In this document: positions 30,408 to 41,967 of the stretch, piece by piece
Position numbering within the stretch: position 1 is the first letter of the stretch
Layout of the letters: each line of letters starts with the position of its first letter
Position numbers and translations under genes: made by a program
From: Clostridia bacterium
Lineage (GTDB): Bacteria > Bacillota > Clostridia > TANB77 > CAG-508
Direction of reading: 5' to 3'
Length of the DNA stretch: 45,408 nucleotides
Assembly (NCBI GenBank): GCA_022796725.1
Contig: JAAWJE010000015.1
Span: forward strand, 1-45,408
Notes under the pieces: generated by a model
Seen by the model: only the letters and a program-made list of their open reading frames with translations
Told to the model about the DNA's origin: nothing
The model's database searches: none

Positions 30408-30572
30408 TTATTTTGTTTCTTTATGTGTTGTACGTTTTTTACAGTATTTGCAGTATTTAACTATTTCTAGCCTGTCTGTATTATTTCTTTTATTCTTAGA
30501 TGTCATATAATTTCTTCTCTTGCATTCTGTACATTCTAATGTAATAGATTCTCTTGGTCCTTTTGCAGCCAT
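30408..30572 (-). CDS. rpmG: 50S ribosomal protein L33
   Basis: Not in ORF track; - strand translation [54 protein letters not shown]. Confidence 0.95.
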   Translation of the reverse strand: MAAKGPRESITLECTECKRRNYMTSKNKRNNTDRLEIVKYCKYCKKRTTHKETK

Positions 30573-30747
30573 TTACTACACCTCCGTTTACTTTTTGTGA
30601 AGCTTTTATTATTATTTTATTTAACGATGTGAGCACAAAATTAATCATGCTTTAATACTGTATCATAAAACTCTTTTAATGTCAACAATTTTAGTAATTT
30701 ATTTCCTTTGTTATTTTCAATATTTTAAATAAATTTTATGTACTAAA

Positions 30748-30780
30748 AGGAAGTTATTTTTAAAATAACTTCCTTTTTTT
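30748..30780 (-). terminator. Intrinsic terminator downstream of response regulator
   Basis: aaaggaagttattttt-aaaataacttccttttttt. Confidence 0.85.
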
Positions 30781-30784
30781 ATAT

Positions 30785-31558
30785 TTATGCTTTATTTCCA
30801 ACAACGTAATATCCTACTCCTCTTTTGGTGATTAATATTTTAGGATTTGCTTTATCTTTTTCTATCTTATCTCTAATTCTATTTACTGTAACGTCTACTG
30901 TTCTTATTGCTCCTACATAATCATCATATCCCCATACCTTTTTTAGTAACATCTCTCTAGTTACTACTTCTCCAGGTTGAGCAGCTAAATATTTTAATAC
31001 TTCAAACTCTTTTATTGTTAAATCAACAACTTCACCTTTTACTTTTGCTTCCACTTTCTTTAAGTCAAGTGATAAATCTCCAACTACTATAATATTTGAA
31101 TCTGGTTCATTATTTTCTGCTTTTGCAACATTATTAGTAGTATTTGTATTATATTCTGGCATAGAGATTAATTCTGATTTTCTTAAATTTGCTTTTATTC
31201 TTGCCATAACTTCTCTAATTTTAAAAGGTTTTGTTATATAATCATCTGCACCCATTTCAAGTCCAACAACTTTATCTAGTTCTGTATCTTTTGCAGAAAT
31301 CATTAATATTGGAACATTGAAAGAATATCTTATTCTTTTACATACACTTATACCATCCATTTTAGGTAACATTACATCTAATAGTATTAAATCTGGCTTT
31401 TCTTTTAAGGCAATTTCAACTGCACTCACTCCATCATAGGCTTGAAGTGTATTATATCCTTCTTTTTGAAGATTATATACTAATAATTCTATTATGCTTT
31501 CTTCATCATCTACAACTAAAATTGTTTTTTTATTAAAACCAAAATCCAATTCTTCCAC
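30785..31558 (-). CDS. OmpR/PhoB-type response regulator
   Basis: ILVVDDEESIIELLVYNL, LDVMLPKMDGISVCKRIR, ADDYITKPF, winged-helix C-terminus. Confidence 0.95.
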   Translation of the reverse strand: MEELDFGFNKKTILVVDDEESIIELLVYNLQKEGYNTLQAYDGVSAVEIALKEKPDLILLDVMLPKMDGISVCKRIRYSFNVPILMISAKDTELDKVVGLEMGADDYITKPFKIREVMARIKANLRKSELISMPEYNTNTTNNVAKAENNEPDSNIIVVGDLSLDLKKVEAKVKGEVVDLTIKEFEVLKYLAAQPGEVVTREMLLKKVWGYDDYVGAIRTVDVTVNRIRDKIEKDKANPKILITKRGVGYYVVGNKA

Positions 31559-31649
31559 TTAAGATACCCCTTTCTTATCTGACCTATATCATTAATAATT
31601 CTTTTATATCATAAATGAATTTTTTCTACAAGTTTTTTTTACATTTTTT

Positions 31650-34600
31650 TTACATTTCTATATCAATTGTAAAGTCTCTATTACTCCCAAATATTTCAAT
31701 ATATTTATTTTCCTGCTGCACTCCATCTAATTTTAAAGTTACAATTTCATTTTGTTTTTTATTCTTATTCTTTACATTTATTTTATATTTTAGTGTTTTA
31801 TATGAAATTTTTATAGAATACTCATCCCATTCATTTGGAATACATGGGTTAAAAAATATCTTATTTTCTTTAATTACAATTCCTAATATATTTTCTATTA
31901 CAACTTTATAATACCAAGAAGCAGCTCCAGTATACCATGTCCAGCCAGCTCTTCCCATCATATCCTTATTAGAATATACATCTCCTGCTAAAACATAAGG
32001 TTCACCTTTATATTTACTTATACTAATTTCTGAATCTCCATGGCAAATAGGATTTAATATTTTTATACATTCATAGGCTTTATCTGATAATTTAAGTCTT
32101 GAAAATGCTAAAGCTGTCCATATTACGCCATGTGTATATTGTCCTCCATTTTCTCTAACTCCATTTTTATACTTACTAATATATCCTGGGTCAAATTCCT
32201 TACCATCAAAAGCTTCAGTTAAAAGTTTTATTATTTTTTCATCTTTATCTACTAAATATTTATATACAGAATCCATGGCAATAAATTTTTTATCATTGTC
32301 TCCTGCTTCTGATATAACACTCCAACTTTGTGATATACTATCTATTTTGCATTCTTCATTTTTGCTACTTCCTATAATTTCTCCTGTATCTGTAACTGCT
32401 CTTATATACCACTGTCCATCCCATGCAAATGTGTTTAAAGATTTCTTTAGCACATCTCTTACAATTTTATATCTCTCTATTAATTCATTTTTTCCTAATT
32501 TCTTTAAAATCTCTTCAAATCTTTTTAATATATCATATAAGAAAAATCCAAGCCAAATACTTTCCCCTTTTCCTTTATCTCCTATATTACTAAATCCGTC
32601 ATTCCAATCTCCGCTTCCTATTTTAGGTAAATTATTATTTCCTAAATTAATTCCTTTTTCTATTGCTCTAATACAATGTTCAAAAATTGTCTCTTCTCTT
32701 CCATATACATTATATATCTTGCACTTTTCATTTTCATCATCTTTTAGCTTATCTCCTTGAACATAAGGAACTTCCATATTAAGAATTTCAAAATCATTTG
32801 TATAGTTTATATATTCTATAAGAATATATACTAGCCATAAAAGATCATCTGAAAATTTAGTTCTTACTCCTAAATCATTCTTTTCATGCCACCAATGAAG
32901 AACATCTCCTTCTATAAATTGATGTGCTGCAGCTTTTAATATATAGTCTTTCATAATATTTACATCTGCATATTTAACACATAAAGTATCTTGCAACTGA
33001 TCTCTATATCCAATTGCTCCGCCAGATTGACAATATGCAGTTTTTGAAAATATTCTTGATGATATTGTTTGGTACATACACCAATTATTCATAAAAATGT
33101 TTAACCTTTCATCTGGTGTATTTATCTGTACTTCAGATAATGTTTTATTCCAATATCCTTTAACTTCTTCTAATTCTCTGTCTATATTTTCTATTTTATC
33201 TATATCTTCTCCTAAACAAATAATCATCTGTTTATTTTCAAAACCTTGTAATTCTAAATTGAATTCTACTATTAAACAATTACTTTTAGTATATTTATTT
33301 TCAACATCTACTTTTAAATTATGGTATCTTTCTTTTTGATTTGCATATATATTAGAAATTTCCTCAGTAGAAAGTACTTTTATTTTTTTATCAAATTGAT
33401 TATTAAAAATATTCTTTATTTCTATTTCTTTCTTATTATATTTGCAAATTATATTTCCTCTTGTTTTATCACTATCTTCTCCTAATATAAATTCTAATTT
33501 ATAATATACCTTTATATTTCTATTATTTTCAGATAAATTTTTTAAGTTTATTATCATATTCTTCTTTTTTAGTTTATTACTAACAAATACTGTAGCATTT
33601 TGTAGTAATTCATTACATACTTGCATATAATTTGTATATCCATGACCATACTTAACTACATAATTCAAATTATTCTCTGTTCTATTAAATGGAGTATAAT
33701 ATACTTTTTTATCACTATCTAGTATATATACTAATTCTGGAGATTCATCTATGGTTAAGTCATTATCCCATTTCGTAATTCTGTTTAATCTACTATTATC
33801 ATCCCATGTGAAACCGCCAAAATTATCTGTTGTTATACAACCAAATTCTTCATTGCTTAAAACATTTATCCATGGAATTGGTACTTCATTCAGTACATCT
33901 GATTTAAAAACATATTCTTTTCCATCACTCGAAAATCCACCTATTCCATTATAAAATTTAAGCGAATTATTTACTATATCTGAATAATTTTTATTTTCTT
34001 CTGTTAGTAATTTATAATCGTTTGCTTTATTTCTTTTATTAAATAATACTAAATTTTTCTTTTCTAACTCTTCTATATTTAACTTTAATTTTCCATATTT
34101 GATATCCATATAAAAATCAGCTTTTGCATATATAAGTTCTAAATCTATATCTTCTGCATTACATTCATCTATTATAAATATTTGATTATTTAATAAATAT
34201 TCAATTTGTGCCTTTTTTATTTCCTGTTCTATTAACCCTTTTAATATACGTTCATAACTATTTTCTTCTCCATTTATTATACATAATTCTATATCTATAT
34301 TTTTGACTCTATAAAATTCAAAAGCTTTTAATAATTCACCTATTACTTCTATATTATCAATACTGTTTATTTTAGCTACAAATAGTGGTCTATCTCCTGA
34401 TATTCCATTTTTCCATAAATCATTTATAGAATACTCTTTATCATATACTCTTTGTAGTAATTTTTCTTTCTTTTTTACATCCATATTTAATATATGTGAT
34501 AACATTTTTTGATAGTTTTCTATACTATCTCCATTCAATTCTAAATATTTTATTTCTTCTTCAGCTTTTGCTTTAAATAGTTTAAATTCTGTGTTTCTTC

Positions 34601-37600
34601 TTTCTTCATTCTCTAGTTCTTGCATTCTTTTTATTAATTCATCTCTATTCTCAGATACACATATTACAAAATCTATATTTATCTCTGAATCTGATTCTAA
34701 AACTATTTGTTTATTTATGGCTATTATTGGTTCTGATACATCTTTTATCTCACTTCTTAGTTTATATGAATTATTAATCATATCTGGTATTTTTACATTT
34801 TTTCTTCCTATGAATTTTTCCTTATCTATTTCAAACTTTGTACTTCCAATAATATTTCTGTCATTTGAATATATTTTTATTCCAAACCAATATCTTGAAT
34901 TTTCTTCGTTTCTATCTTTTCTTTGAACAATAAATAAATCTTTTTCTGGTAGATAATCTATATATAAAAACATATTGTTAAATAATGGATGTGCTATATC
35001 TTGATTTAATGATGAAAATACTCCTTCTATTACTCCTGTTACTTCTAACTTTTCTTCAAGTAATCCATAATTTTTAAGTGTAAGTCTTCTAATCTCTGCT
35101 GGAAAATTAGCCATTGGTATTATTTTATATTCTGTTTCTATTCCTTCATCTTCTCTTGTATATTGCATTTTAGATGATGAAAATTTAATTTCATATTTTC
35201 TGCAATCATTATAATTCATCGTAGACCATATTTTATTTGTCTTTAATCTTTTTATATAAAAACCATTTGGATGATAATAACCATTATCTTTAAAATATCT
35301 ATTTATTAAAATATCTTTATATTTACTATACCCTTTTCCTTCAGTATCCATTAATATTGTATAATCATCACTTGATATTACATTTATTCCATTTGCTTCA
35401 TCTGAATTTCTATAAACAACTTCTTTATCATAAAATTCATTTATATATTTTTGTTTTTTAAGTTTTTCATTTGATTTTCTTGAAATCATAATACTGTTAG
35501 GCATTTTTTCTTGCAATAATATATCTGTACTTTCTATTTCAGGATTCATATAAAACCTCTCATTTAATATTTGATTATTTATTACATTATTTATAGATGT
35601 GAGTATTAACCCTTGATGATGTGCCATATATGTTTTTACTACTCTATTTTTCTCATCATCATTCAGTCTAAATTTTGTATAGTCAATCGCCTCAAAAAAT
35701 CCATATTCTCCAACCATATTTTCTTTTTCTAAAACTTTTAAATTACTAATAGCTTTATCTTTAGCAATTCCTAATGCTAAAAAAGTACTATATGGTGAAA
35801 TAACTGTCTCATCTTCTAGTCCTCTTTTAAGTCCAAGCCATGGAACACCAAATGCTTTATATTGATAATTAGAATTCAAATCTTTTACACTATATCCTGA
35901 CTCAGATATTCCCCATGGAACTTTTAAACTATTTGCATATTTAATTTGAGACATTATCATAAATTTACATGATTCATCTATTAAGCTTCCATAATAAGAT
36001 TTCATATTTATATTTGGCATTAAATATTCAAAAGCTGTTCCAGACCAAGATATTAATCCTTTATATTTATTCACAGTTGTCAATGTTCTACTTAGATTAT
36101 ACCAATGTTTTTCATCTACATCTTTTTTAGCTATTGCAATATAACTTGCTTGTCTTGCTTCTGATGCTAAAAAGTCATAATATGAGTCTGTTAATTTCAT
36201 TTTTTCTATATCATATCCAATTGATAATAACTTATTTTTCTTATTATATAACACTGAAAAATCTGCTTCTTGTATAAAGTTATCCACTTTTTTTACCATT
36301 TTTGTTAATAATTCATGTGTATTTTCATCATCAATTAAATTATTATCTATATCTTTTATAAATGTTTTTAATACATACATATATCCAACAAAATTCCCAC
36401 TATCTACTGTCGAAATATATCTAGGTTTTAATGGTTCTAAAGTTTTTATATTATACCAGTTATATAAATGTCCATTCCATCTTTCGAGTTTATCTATTGT
36501 ATTTATAAGTTTTTCTAATAGATCTATTGCTTTATTTATATCAATGAATTTTAAGTCATAAGCAGATATTATAGCAAGAGCTCCAAGTCCTATATTAGTA
36601 CATGATGTTCTATATACAATTTTATTTCTTCTTCCTATCTGATAGTTATCTGGTGGAAGATAGTTCGTATCTTCTGTCATATAATCATAAAAATATTTCC
36701 ATGTCTTTTTACCTATATCTAATATAAATTTTTCATCTTCTGTATTTAACCATGTCTTTTGCAGATTTTTATTTTTATTTAAGTCATCTATGCTTAAATA
36801 CCAAGCAACAAATGGCGCAAGTATCCATATAGTACCTAATACCTCTGCAAATGGATTTAAAAATCCAAACACTGTTATTCCAGAAATAAGATTTATAAAC
36901 ATCTTTTTATAATATATTTCTATACTATTATCCTTTACTTTCTCTGCATCTTCTGATGTAATCCATTCCAGTAATTTAACTTTTTTTATTAATCTATATA
37001 TAGTAACAACTATTGCTGATAATGAATTATAAAAATATGTTGGAAGTAAAGCCAAAGAAAACGAACATTTTATAAGTTCTCCTTTTAATCCTGAAAAATC
37101 TATTGAAAAGTTTTTATGGGCATTTATAATTTCTAAATTTTTGCTCTTTTTAAATACTATTTTATCTATTACAGAATATAAATAAGGCAAGAATATTGAT
37201 ATTAAGTCTATTATCATTAATGTTACATTATTATAAATAAATGATAAATATATTAATAAAAATTGCATTATCGGTAAAATACTTCTTCTTAAATTATCAT
37301 ATATTTTATACTTACTTACTAAAGATATTTTATTTTTTTGTCTTCCTATCCATTTTAATAATTGCCAATCTCCTCTTATCCATCTATGCTCTCTTGAAAG
37401 ATAAGAAGTAAATTTATATGGATAATTATCTAAAAGTATTACATCAGAAAGTAATGCACATCTTAAATAACTTCCTTCTAATAAGTCATGACTAAGTACT
37501 GTATTTTCTTCAATTTCTCCATCCATTACTTCTATATAAGCACCTAAGTCATATATTCCTTTTCCTGTAAAAATACCTTCATCAAAACAATCTTGATAAA

Positions 37601-39656
37601 AATCTGAAACTGCATTTGCATACAAGTTAGTACCAGGATTTCCTGAAAATACTCTTGAAAAGATGCTTCTGATTGAATCCTTTAATCCTATCCCCACTCT
37701 AGGTTGCATTATTCCATATCCAGCTACTATTCTTTTGTTTTCTATTACAGGTATATTTAATATATGTGACATAGCTCCTATCATGAAAAAAGCTGAATTT
37801 AATACAAGATTTGTATCAGAGTCTAATGTTATTATATATTTTATTTTCTTATCAAATTTGCTATTTTCAAGAGTATTTATTATAAAGTCTGAATTATTAC
37901 CAAATGCTAAATATTCATTAAACTGATTAAGTAGTCCCCTTTTTCTCTCCCAACCTAAAAACTCTCTTTCACTATTATTCCATCTTCTTTTTCTATATAA
38001 GAAATGAAATATATTTTTATTATATTTTTCATTTAGTTCCTTTATTTTTTCTTCACCATACTGAACAATTTCCTTATCAAACTCTTCTTTTTCCTTTTTA
38101 GATGAACAGCAATCTCCAAGTATTGCAAAATATATATTATCACTTTCATTTGCTAAATAATATACTTCTATTTTCCTTATAAGTTCATCTATTTTTTCTG
38201 TATTTTTTAAAATAGTTGGAATTACAACAAATGTTGAATTTTCTTCTGTTATCTTGTTATCTAAATTCATTTTGGCTATTTTTTTACTTTTTATTACTTT
38301 AGAACATATATAAGTTATAGTCTTTACATATATTTCTGATACAGGAAATAGCAATAATATAAAAACTAAAATTCCATAGTAGCTTCTTATTTTCATCATA
38401 TATATCATAAGTAATGATATTAGTATTGGTATATAAAAAGTTGAACGAACATAAATAATAGATTTTTGTTTCTTAGCATCTTTATTTACTTCTTTTCCTG
38501 TCAGTTTAGATAATAACTCATAATATCCATCATCTATTAAATAATAACCAACATGGCATTTTCTATATTCTTTTTTGTTTTCTTTTTCTACATTCTCATA
38601 TCTTTTTGCTAGTATTAAAACTTGTTTAGCTATAAATATTTCTGACATTTTTATTTTCTTTGATATATTAGTTATTGTTTCAAAGTACATATCTTTTGTA
38701 TCTATTGTCATATTTTTAAATACATTAGCTGGGTCATTATTTAATATCTCTTCAACTTTATTTACATCTGCAAATAAAGTTTTAAAATTTATTCTATTAA
38801 TATTTTTTATACTTGTTATGCTATTTCCTAAATTGTTTTTTATAGTTGCTATATGCAAATGTTCTTTCTTTATTACTTCATCTACTGTGGTTCCTGTATA
38901 TTCTACTTGTTCATTCAATATTTCAAGAAATTTATTTCCAATATCACCTTTTTTCTTAAGTTTATATGACATATATTCAATAAAAGAATTTTTTAAATCT
39001 GAATAATCAAATTTATTTTTTATATTTATCCTAAATTTTCCCCTACTATATTCTTCATCTTCTTTTTGTTCTAGAATTCTTAAACATATATCTTCTACTT
39101 TACACTTTTGTATCTGAGAAACATATATTTTCTCACAAGCATTTGCTATATTTTGAATTATGCTTATTTTTAAAAATATTGGAAACATTATTAATTCATC
39201 TATTGTAAGTAATTTTTTCAGTTGATAACTGTCAATTGCATATTTTATAATATCACTATCTAGTTTAGCCCCAGTATATCCTACTATCTCTGATGCAAGC
39301 ACGTATATTCTTGCATATCCTTCATACTTTCCGTCTCCTATACCATTTAAACTTTTATACTTATCAATTGAAACTTCATTTTCTATATTCTTTACTGTTT
39401 CTTCTATTAAATAAAAATTATCTAATATCCATTCTCCTGCTGAATGAATAGATATTCCCATTTTCAAATGTTCATTTAATAGTTCATAGGTTTGAAATAT
39501 AAATTTAAAATTTTCTTTCATATCAGCAATTGGAAATGTACATTTCTTTGATATTGTAACAATATTATGATTTTCAGCTACAGATTCTATATACTTTCCA
39601 AGTGCATATTTGTCTAATACAGCTCCTTTTATATTCAAATTTTTGTAATATTTCAT
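31650..39656 (-). CDS. Cyclic beta-1,2-glucan synthase-like protein (GT84 plus GH94 phosphorylase modules)
   Basis: 2668 aa; polytopic GT region (IITLDSDTNLVLNSA, DLLEGSYLRCALLSDV, REHRWIRGDWQLL), C-terminal GH94-like region (YCQSGGAIGYRDQLQD, WWHEKNDLGVRTKFSDDLLWL, GSGDWNDGFSNIG, RAGWTWYTGAASWYYKV). Confidence 0.92.
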   Translation of the reverse strand: MKYYKNLNIKGAVLDKYALGKYIESVAENHNIVTISKKCTFPIADMKENFKFIFQTYELLNEHLKMGISIHSAGEWILDNFYLIEETVKNIENEVSIDKYKSLNGIGDGKYEGYARIYVLASEIVGYTGAKLDSDIIKYAIDSYQLKKLLTIDELIMFPIFLKISIIQNIANACEKIYVSQIQKCKVEDICLRILEQKEDEEYSRGKFRINIKNKFDYSDLKNSFIEYMSYKLKKKGDIGNKFLEILNEQVEYTGTTVDEVIKKEHLHIATIKNNLGNSITSIKNINRINFKTLFADVNKVEEILNNDPANVFKNMTIDTKDMYFETITNISKKIKMSEIFIAKQVLILAKRYENVEKENKKEYRKCHVGYYLIDDGYYELLSKLTGKEVNKDAKKQKSIIYVRSTFYIPILISLLMIYMMKIRSYYGILVFILLLFPVSEIYVKTITYICSKVIKSKKIAKMNLDNKITEENSTFVVIPTILKNTEKIDELIRKIEVYYLANESDNIYFAILGDCCSSKKEKEEFDKEIVQYGEEKIKELNEKYNKNIFHFLYRKRRWNNSEREFLGWERKRGLLNQFNEYLAFGNNSDFIINTLENSKFDKKIKYIITLDSDTNLVLNSAFFMIGAMSHILNIPVIENKRIVAGYGIMQPRVGIGLKDSIRSIFSRVFSGNPGTNLYANAVSDFYQDCFDEGIFTGKGIYDLGAYIEVMDGEIEENTVLSHDLLEGSYLRCALLSDVILLDNYPYKFTSYLSREHRWIRGDWQLLKWIGRQKNKISLVSKYKIYDNLRRSILPIMQFLLIYLSFIYNNVTLMIIDLISIFLPYLYSVIDKIVFKKSKNLEIINAHKNFSIDFSGLKGELIKCSFSLALLPTYFYNSLSAIVVTIYRLIKKVKLLEWITSEDAEKVKDNSIEIYYKKMFINLISGITVFGFLNPFAEVLGTIWILAPFVAWYLSIDDLNKNKNLQKTWLNTEDEKFILDIGKKTWKYFYDYMTEDTNYLPPDNYQIGRRNKIVYRTSCTNIGLGALAIISAYDLKFIDINKAIDLLEKLINTIDKLERWNGHLYNWYNIKTLEPLKPRYISTVDSGNFVGYMYVLKTFIKDIDNNLIDDENTHELLTKMVKKVDNFIQEADFSVLYNKKNKLLSIGYDIEKMKLTDSYYDFLASEARQASYIAIAKKDVDEKHWYNLSRTLTTVNKYKGLISWSGTAFEYLMPNINMKSYYGSLIDESCKFMIMSQIKYANSLKVPWGISESGYSVKDLNSNYQYKAFGVPWLGLKRGLEDETVISPYSTFLALGIAKDKAISNLKVLEKENMVGEYGFFEAIDYTKFRLNDDEKNRVVKTYMAHHQGLILTSINNVINNQILNERFYMNPEIESTDILLQEKMPNSIMISRKSNEKLKKQKYINEFYDKEVVYRNSDEANGINVISSDDYTILMDTEGKGYSKYKDILINRYFKDNGYYHPNGFYIKRLKTNKIWSTMNYNDCRKYEIKFSSSKMQYTREDEGIETEYKIIPMANFPAEIRRLTLKNYGLLEEKLEVTGVIEGVFSSLNQDIAHPLFNNMFLYIDYLPEKDLFIVQRKDRNEENSRYWFGIKIYSNDRNIIGSTKFEIDKEKFIGRKNVKIPDMINNSYKLRSEIKDVSEPIIAINKQIVLESDSEINIDFVICVSENRDELIKRMQELENEERRNTEFKLFKAKAEEEIKYLELNGDSIENYQKMLSHILNMDVKKKEKLLQRVYDKEYSINDLWKNGISGDRPLFVAKINSIDNIEVIGELLKAFEFYRVKNIDIELCIINGEENSYERILKGLIEQEIKKAQIEYLLNNQIFIIDECNAEDIDLELIYAKADFYMDIKYGKLKLNIEELEKKNLVLFNKRNKANDYKLLTEENKNYSDIVNNSLKFYNGIGGFSSDGKEYVFKSDVLNEVPIPWINVLSNEEFGCITTDNFGGFTWDDNSRLNRITKWDNDLTIDESPELVYILDSDKKVYYTPFNRTENNLNYVVKYGHGYTNYMQVCNELLQNATVFVSNKLKKKNMIINLKNLSENNRNIKVYYKLEFILGEDSDKTRGNIICKYNKKEIEIKNIFNNQFDKKIKVLSTEEISNIYANQKERYHNLKVDVENKYTKSNCLIVEFNLELQGFENKQMIICLGEDIDKIENIDRELEEVKGYWNKTLSEVQINTPDERLNIFMNNWCMYQTISSRIFSKTAYCQSGGAIGYRDQLQDTLCVKYADVNIMKDYILKAAAHQFIEGDVLHWWHEKNDLGVRTKFSDDLLWLVYILIEYINYTNDFEILNMEVPYVQGDKLKDDENEKCKIYNVYGREETIFEHCIRAIEKGINLGNNNLPKIGSGDWNDGFSNIGDKGKGESIWLGFFLYDILKRFEEILKKLGKNELIERYKIVRDVLKKSLNTFAWDGQWYIRAVTDTGEIIGSSKNEECKIDSISQSWSVISEAGDNDKKFIAMDSVYKYLVDKDEKIIKLLTEAFDGKEFDPGYISKYKNGVRENGGQYTHGVIWTALAFSRLKLSDKAYECIKILNPICHGDSEISISKYKGEPYVLAGDVYSNKDMMGRAGWTWYTGAASWYYKVVIENILGIVIKENKIFFNPCIPNEWDEYSIKISYKTLKYKINVKNKNKKQNEIVTLKLDGVQQENKYIEIFGSNRDFTIDIEM

Positions 39657-39741
39657 AAAAAACTCCTTAATTTTGCTTTTATAGTATTTTTTACAAAATA
39701 TTTATATATATACATATTAAAGTTTTTTATTCAAAAAAATA

Positions 39742-39767
39742 AAAAAGGCTTTCGCCTTTTTATATAA
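39742..39767 (-). terminator. Intrinsic terminator downstream of carD
   Basis: aaaaaggc-tttc-gccttttt. Confidence 0.85.
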
Positions 39768-39788
39768 ACTATAAGTATAGTATTAAAA

Positions 39789-40343
39789 TTAATTTAATGG
39801 AATTAGTTTTTTTACAACATTTCCTTCTTCAATTGTTTCTTTTATAGTATTTACATGAACTTCATACGCTTTATCAATTTTAGTATCTACTGCCATTTCA
39901 ATTTCACTTAAGTCCTTCTTTTCTGCAAGTACTAATTCACTAACTAAAATTTGTTTTGCATTTAAAAGCATTTTCTTTTCGCCTGTAGATAATCCTTTTT
40001 CTTTTTGTTTAAAACTTAGGTTTCTAACAATATCAGCTACTTCAAAAATATCACCTGTTTTCATTTTGTTCATATTTTCCCTATATCTTTTGTTCCAATT
40101 CATAGACATTTCAGTGCTTTCTTTTTCTAAAACTTTCATAACTTTTTGTGCTGATTCCCCGTCTATGATATCTCTTACACCGATTTCTTCTGCCTTAGCA
40201 GTAGGAACCATAACTTTTACCTCGCCTGGCATTTTTATAATATAGTATGATTGTTTTTCATCTAAAACTGCTCTTTCCTCTATTGATTCAATCACACCAG
40301 CACCATGCATTGGATAAACTACTTCATCGCCTACACTAAACAT
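39789..40343 (-). CDS. CarD/CdnL-family transcription regulator
   Basis: MFSVGDEVVYPMHGAGVIESIEER; RBS aaggag before ATG 40343. Confidence 0.93.
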   Translation of the reverse strand: MFSVGDEVVYPMHGAGVIESIEERAVLDEKQSYYIIKMPGEVKVMVPTAKAEEIGVRDIIDGESAQKVMKVLEKESTEMSMNWNKRYRENMNKMKTGDIFEVADIVRNLSFKQKEKGLSTGEKKMLLNAKQILVSELVLAEKKDLSEIEMAVDTKIDKAYEVHVNTIKETIEEGNVVKKLIPLN

Positions 40344-40612
40344 GTAAGTCACACTCCTTTCAGGTAAACTTATTTTTAAGCACATAAATATTATACTATA
40401 AATTTTGGTAAAAGTCAAAGAAAAAACTGGAATAAATTCACATAATTTTTAGAACATTTTGTAAATATTTAGTCTTTCTTTTACTATCGTAAGAGTACAG
40501 AGTTTATTATTTTTTTATAATTTTTGTTTTGTAAACTACTTATGTTTATTATTGATAATATTTTAATTTTTATTACTATACATCTATATTTCAATACTTA
40601 ATTTTATAATAA

Positions 40613-40646
40613 AAAGTGCTAACAAGTTAATCCTTGTAAGCACTGT
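40613..40646 (-). terminator. Intrinsic terminator downstream of dapL
   Basis: agtgcttacaag-gattaa-cttgttagcactttt on - strand. Confidence 0.8.
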
Positions 40647-40655
40647 ATATTTTAT

Positions 40656-41897
40656 TTATTTTTTTATAGTCCATTTTTTTATTCTATCTATTGCTTCTAA
40701 TATATTTTCTTTAGTTCCAAATGCTGTTAATCTAAAATATCCTTCTCCACTTGGACCAAATCCTGCACCAGGAGTTCCAACAACATTTACTTCACTAAGT
40801 AACTTATCAAAAAACTCCCATGATGTTAAACCTTCTGGCACTTTAAGCCAAACATAAGGTGAATTTTCGCCTCCAAATACTGTATATCCTACTTCTTCTA
40901 ATCCTTGTCTTATTATTCTAGCATTATTCATATAATATTCAATATTTTCAGTAATTTGCTTTTGTCCTTCTTCAGAATAAACCGCTTCAGCAGCTCTCTG
41001 AACAATATAAGATACTCCATTTGTTTTTGTTGAATGTCTCCTATTCCATAACTTATTAAGTTCAATTTTATTTCCATCTTTATCATATCCATAAAGCTCT
41101 TTAGGAACTACCGCATAAGCACATCTTACTCCAGTAAATCCTGCTGTTTTTGAAAAACTCCTAAACTCTATTGCAACTTCCTTTGCACCTTCTACTTCAT
41201 ATATTGAATGTGGTACATTTTTATCCATAATAAATTTCTCATAAGCAGCATCAAATAATATAATTGATTTATTTTCCTTAGCATAATCTACCCATTTTTT
41301 TAATTCTTCTTTTGTAAGTGTTGTTCCAGTTGGATTGTTAGGCAAACATAAATAAATCATATCTACTTTTTCTTTTGGAAGTTCTGGTATAAAATTATTT
41401 TCAGCAGTAACTGGCATATAAACTATATTTTCATACATTCCAGTCTTTTCATTAAATTTTCCACTTCTCCCAGCCATAACATTTGTATCCAAATATACTG
41501 GATATACTGGGTCTGTTATAGCAACTTTATTTGAATTATGTAATATATCTCCTATATTTCCACTATCTGATTTTGCCCCATCTGATACAAATATCTCTTC
41601 TGGCAAAATATTTATTCCTCTAGCTTTAAAATCAATTTCTATAATTTTATTTCTTAAAAATTCATACCCTTGTTCAGGACCATATCCTTTAAAAGTTTCT
41701 TTTTGTCCCATTTCATCTACTGCTTTGTGCATAGCTTCAATTACTGCTGGAACTATTGGTTTTGTTACATCTCCAATTCCTAACTTAATAATTTTCTTAT
41801 CTGGATTATTTTTTGTAAATTCATTTACTTTTTTAGCTATTGTTGAAAATAAATAGCTATCTTGTAAGTTTAAATAATTATCATTTACTCTAATCAT
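40656..41897 (-). CDS. dapL: LL-diaminopimelate aminotransferase
   Basis: [21 protein letters not shown]-like N-terminus, [58 protein letters not shown]. Confidence 0.95.
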   Translation of the reverse strand: MIRVNDNYLNLQDSYLFSTIAKKVNEFTKNNPDKKIIKLGIGDVTKPIVPAVIEAMHKAVDEMGQKETFKGYGPEQGYEFLRNKIIEIDFKARGINILPEEIFVSDGAKSDSGNIGDILHNSNKVAITDPVYPVYLDTNVMAGRSGKFNEKTGMYENIVYMPVTAENNFIPELPKEKVDMIYLCLPNNPTGTTLTKEELKKWVDYAKENKSIILFDAAYEKFIMDKNVPHSIYEVEGAKEVAIEFRSFSKTAGFTGVRCAYAVVPKELYGYDKDGNKIELNKLWNRRHSTKTNGVSYIVQRAAEAVYSEEGQKQITENIEYYMNNARIIRQGLEEVGYTVFGGENSPYVWLKVPEGLTSWEFFDKLLSEVNVVGTPGAGFGPSGEGYFRLTAFGTKENILEAIDRIKKWTIKK

Positions 41898-41967
41898 TAT
41901 AGCCTCCTATATGATTAATAATTAAAAATAAAATAAATTATTATCCTATTTATAATGACTATTTATA

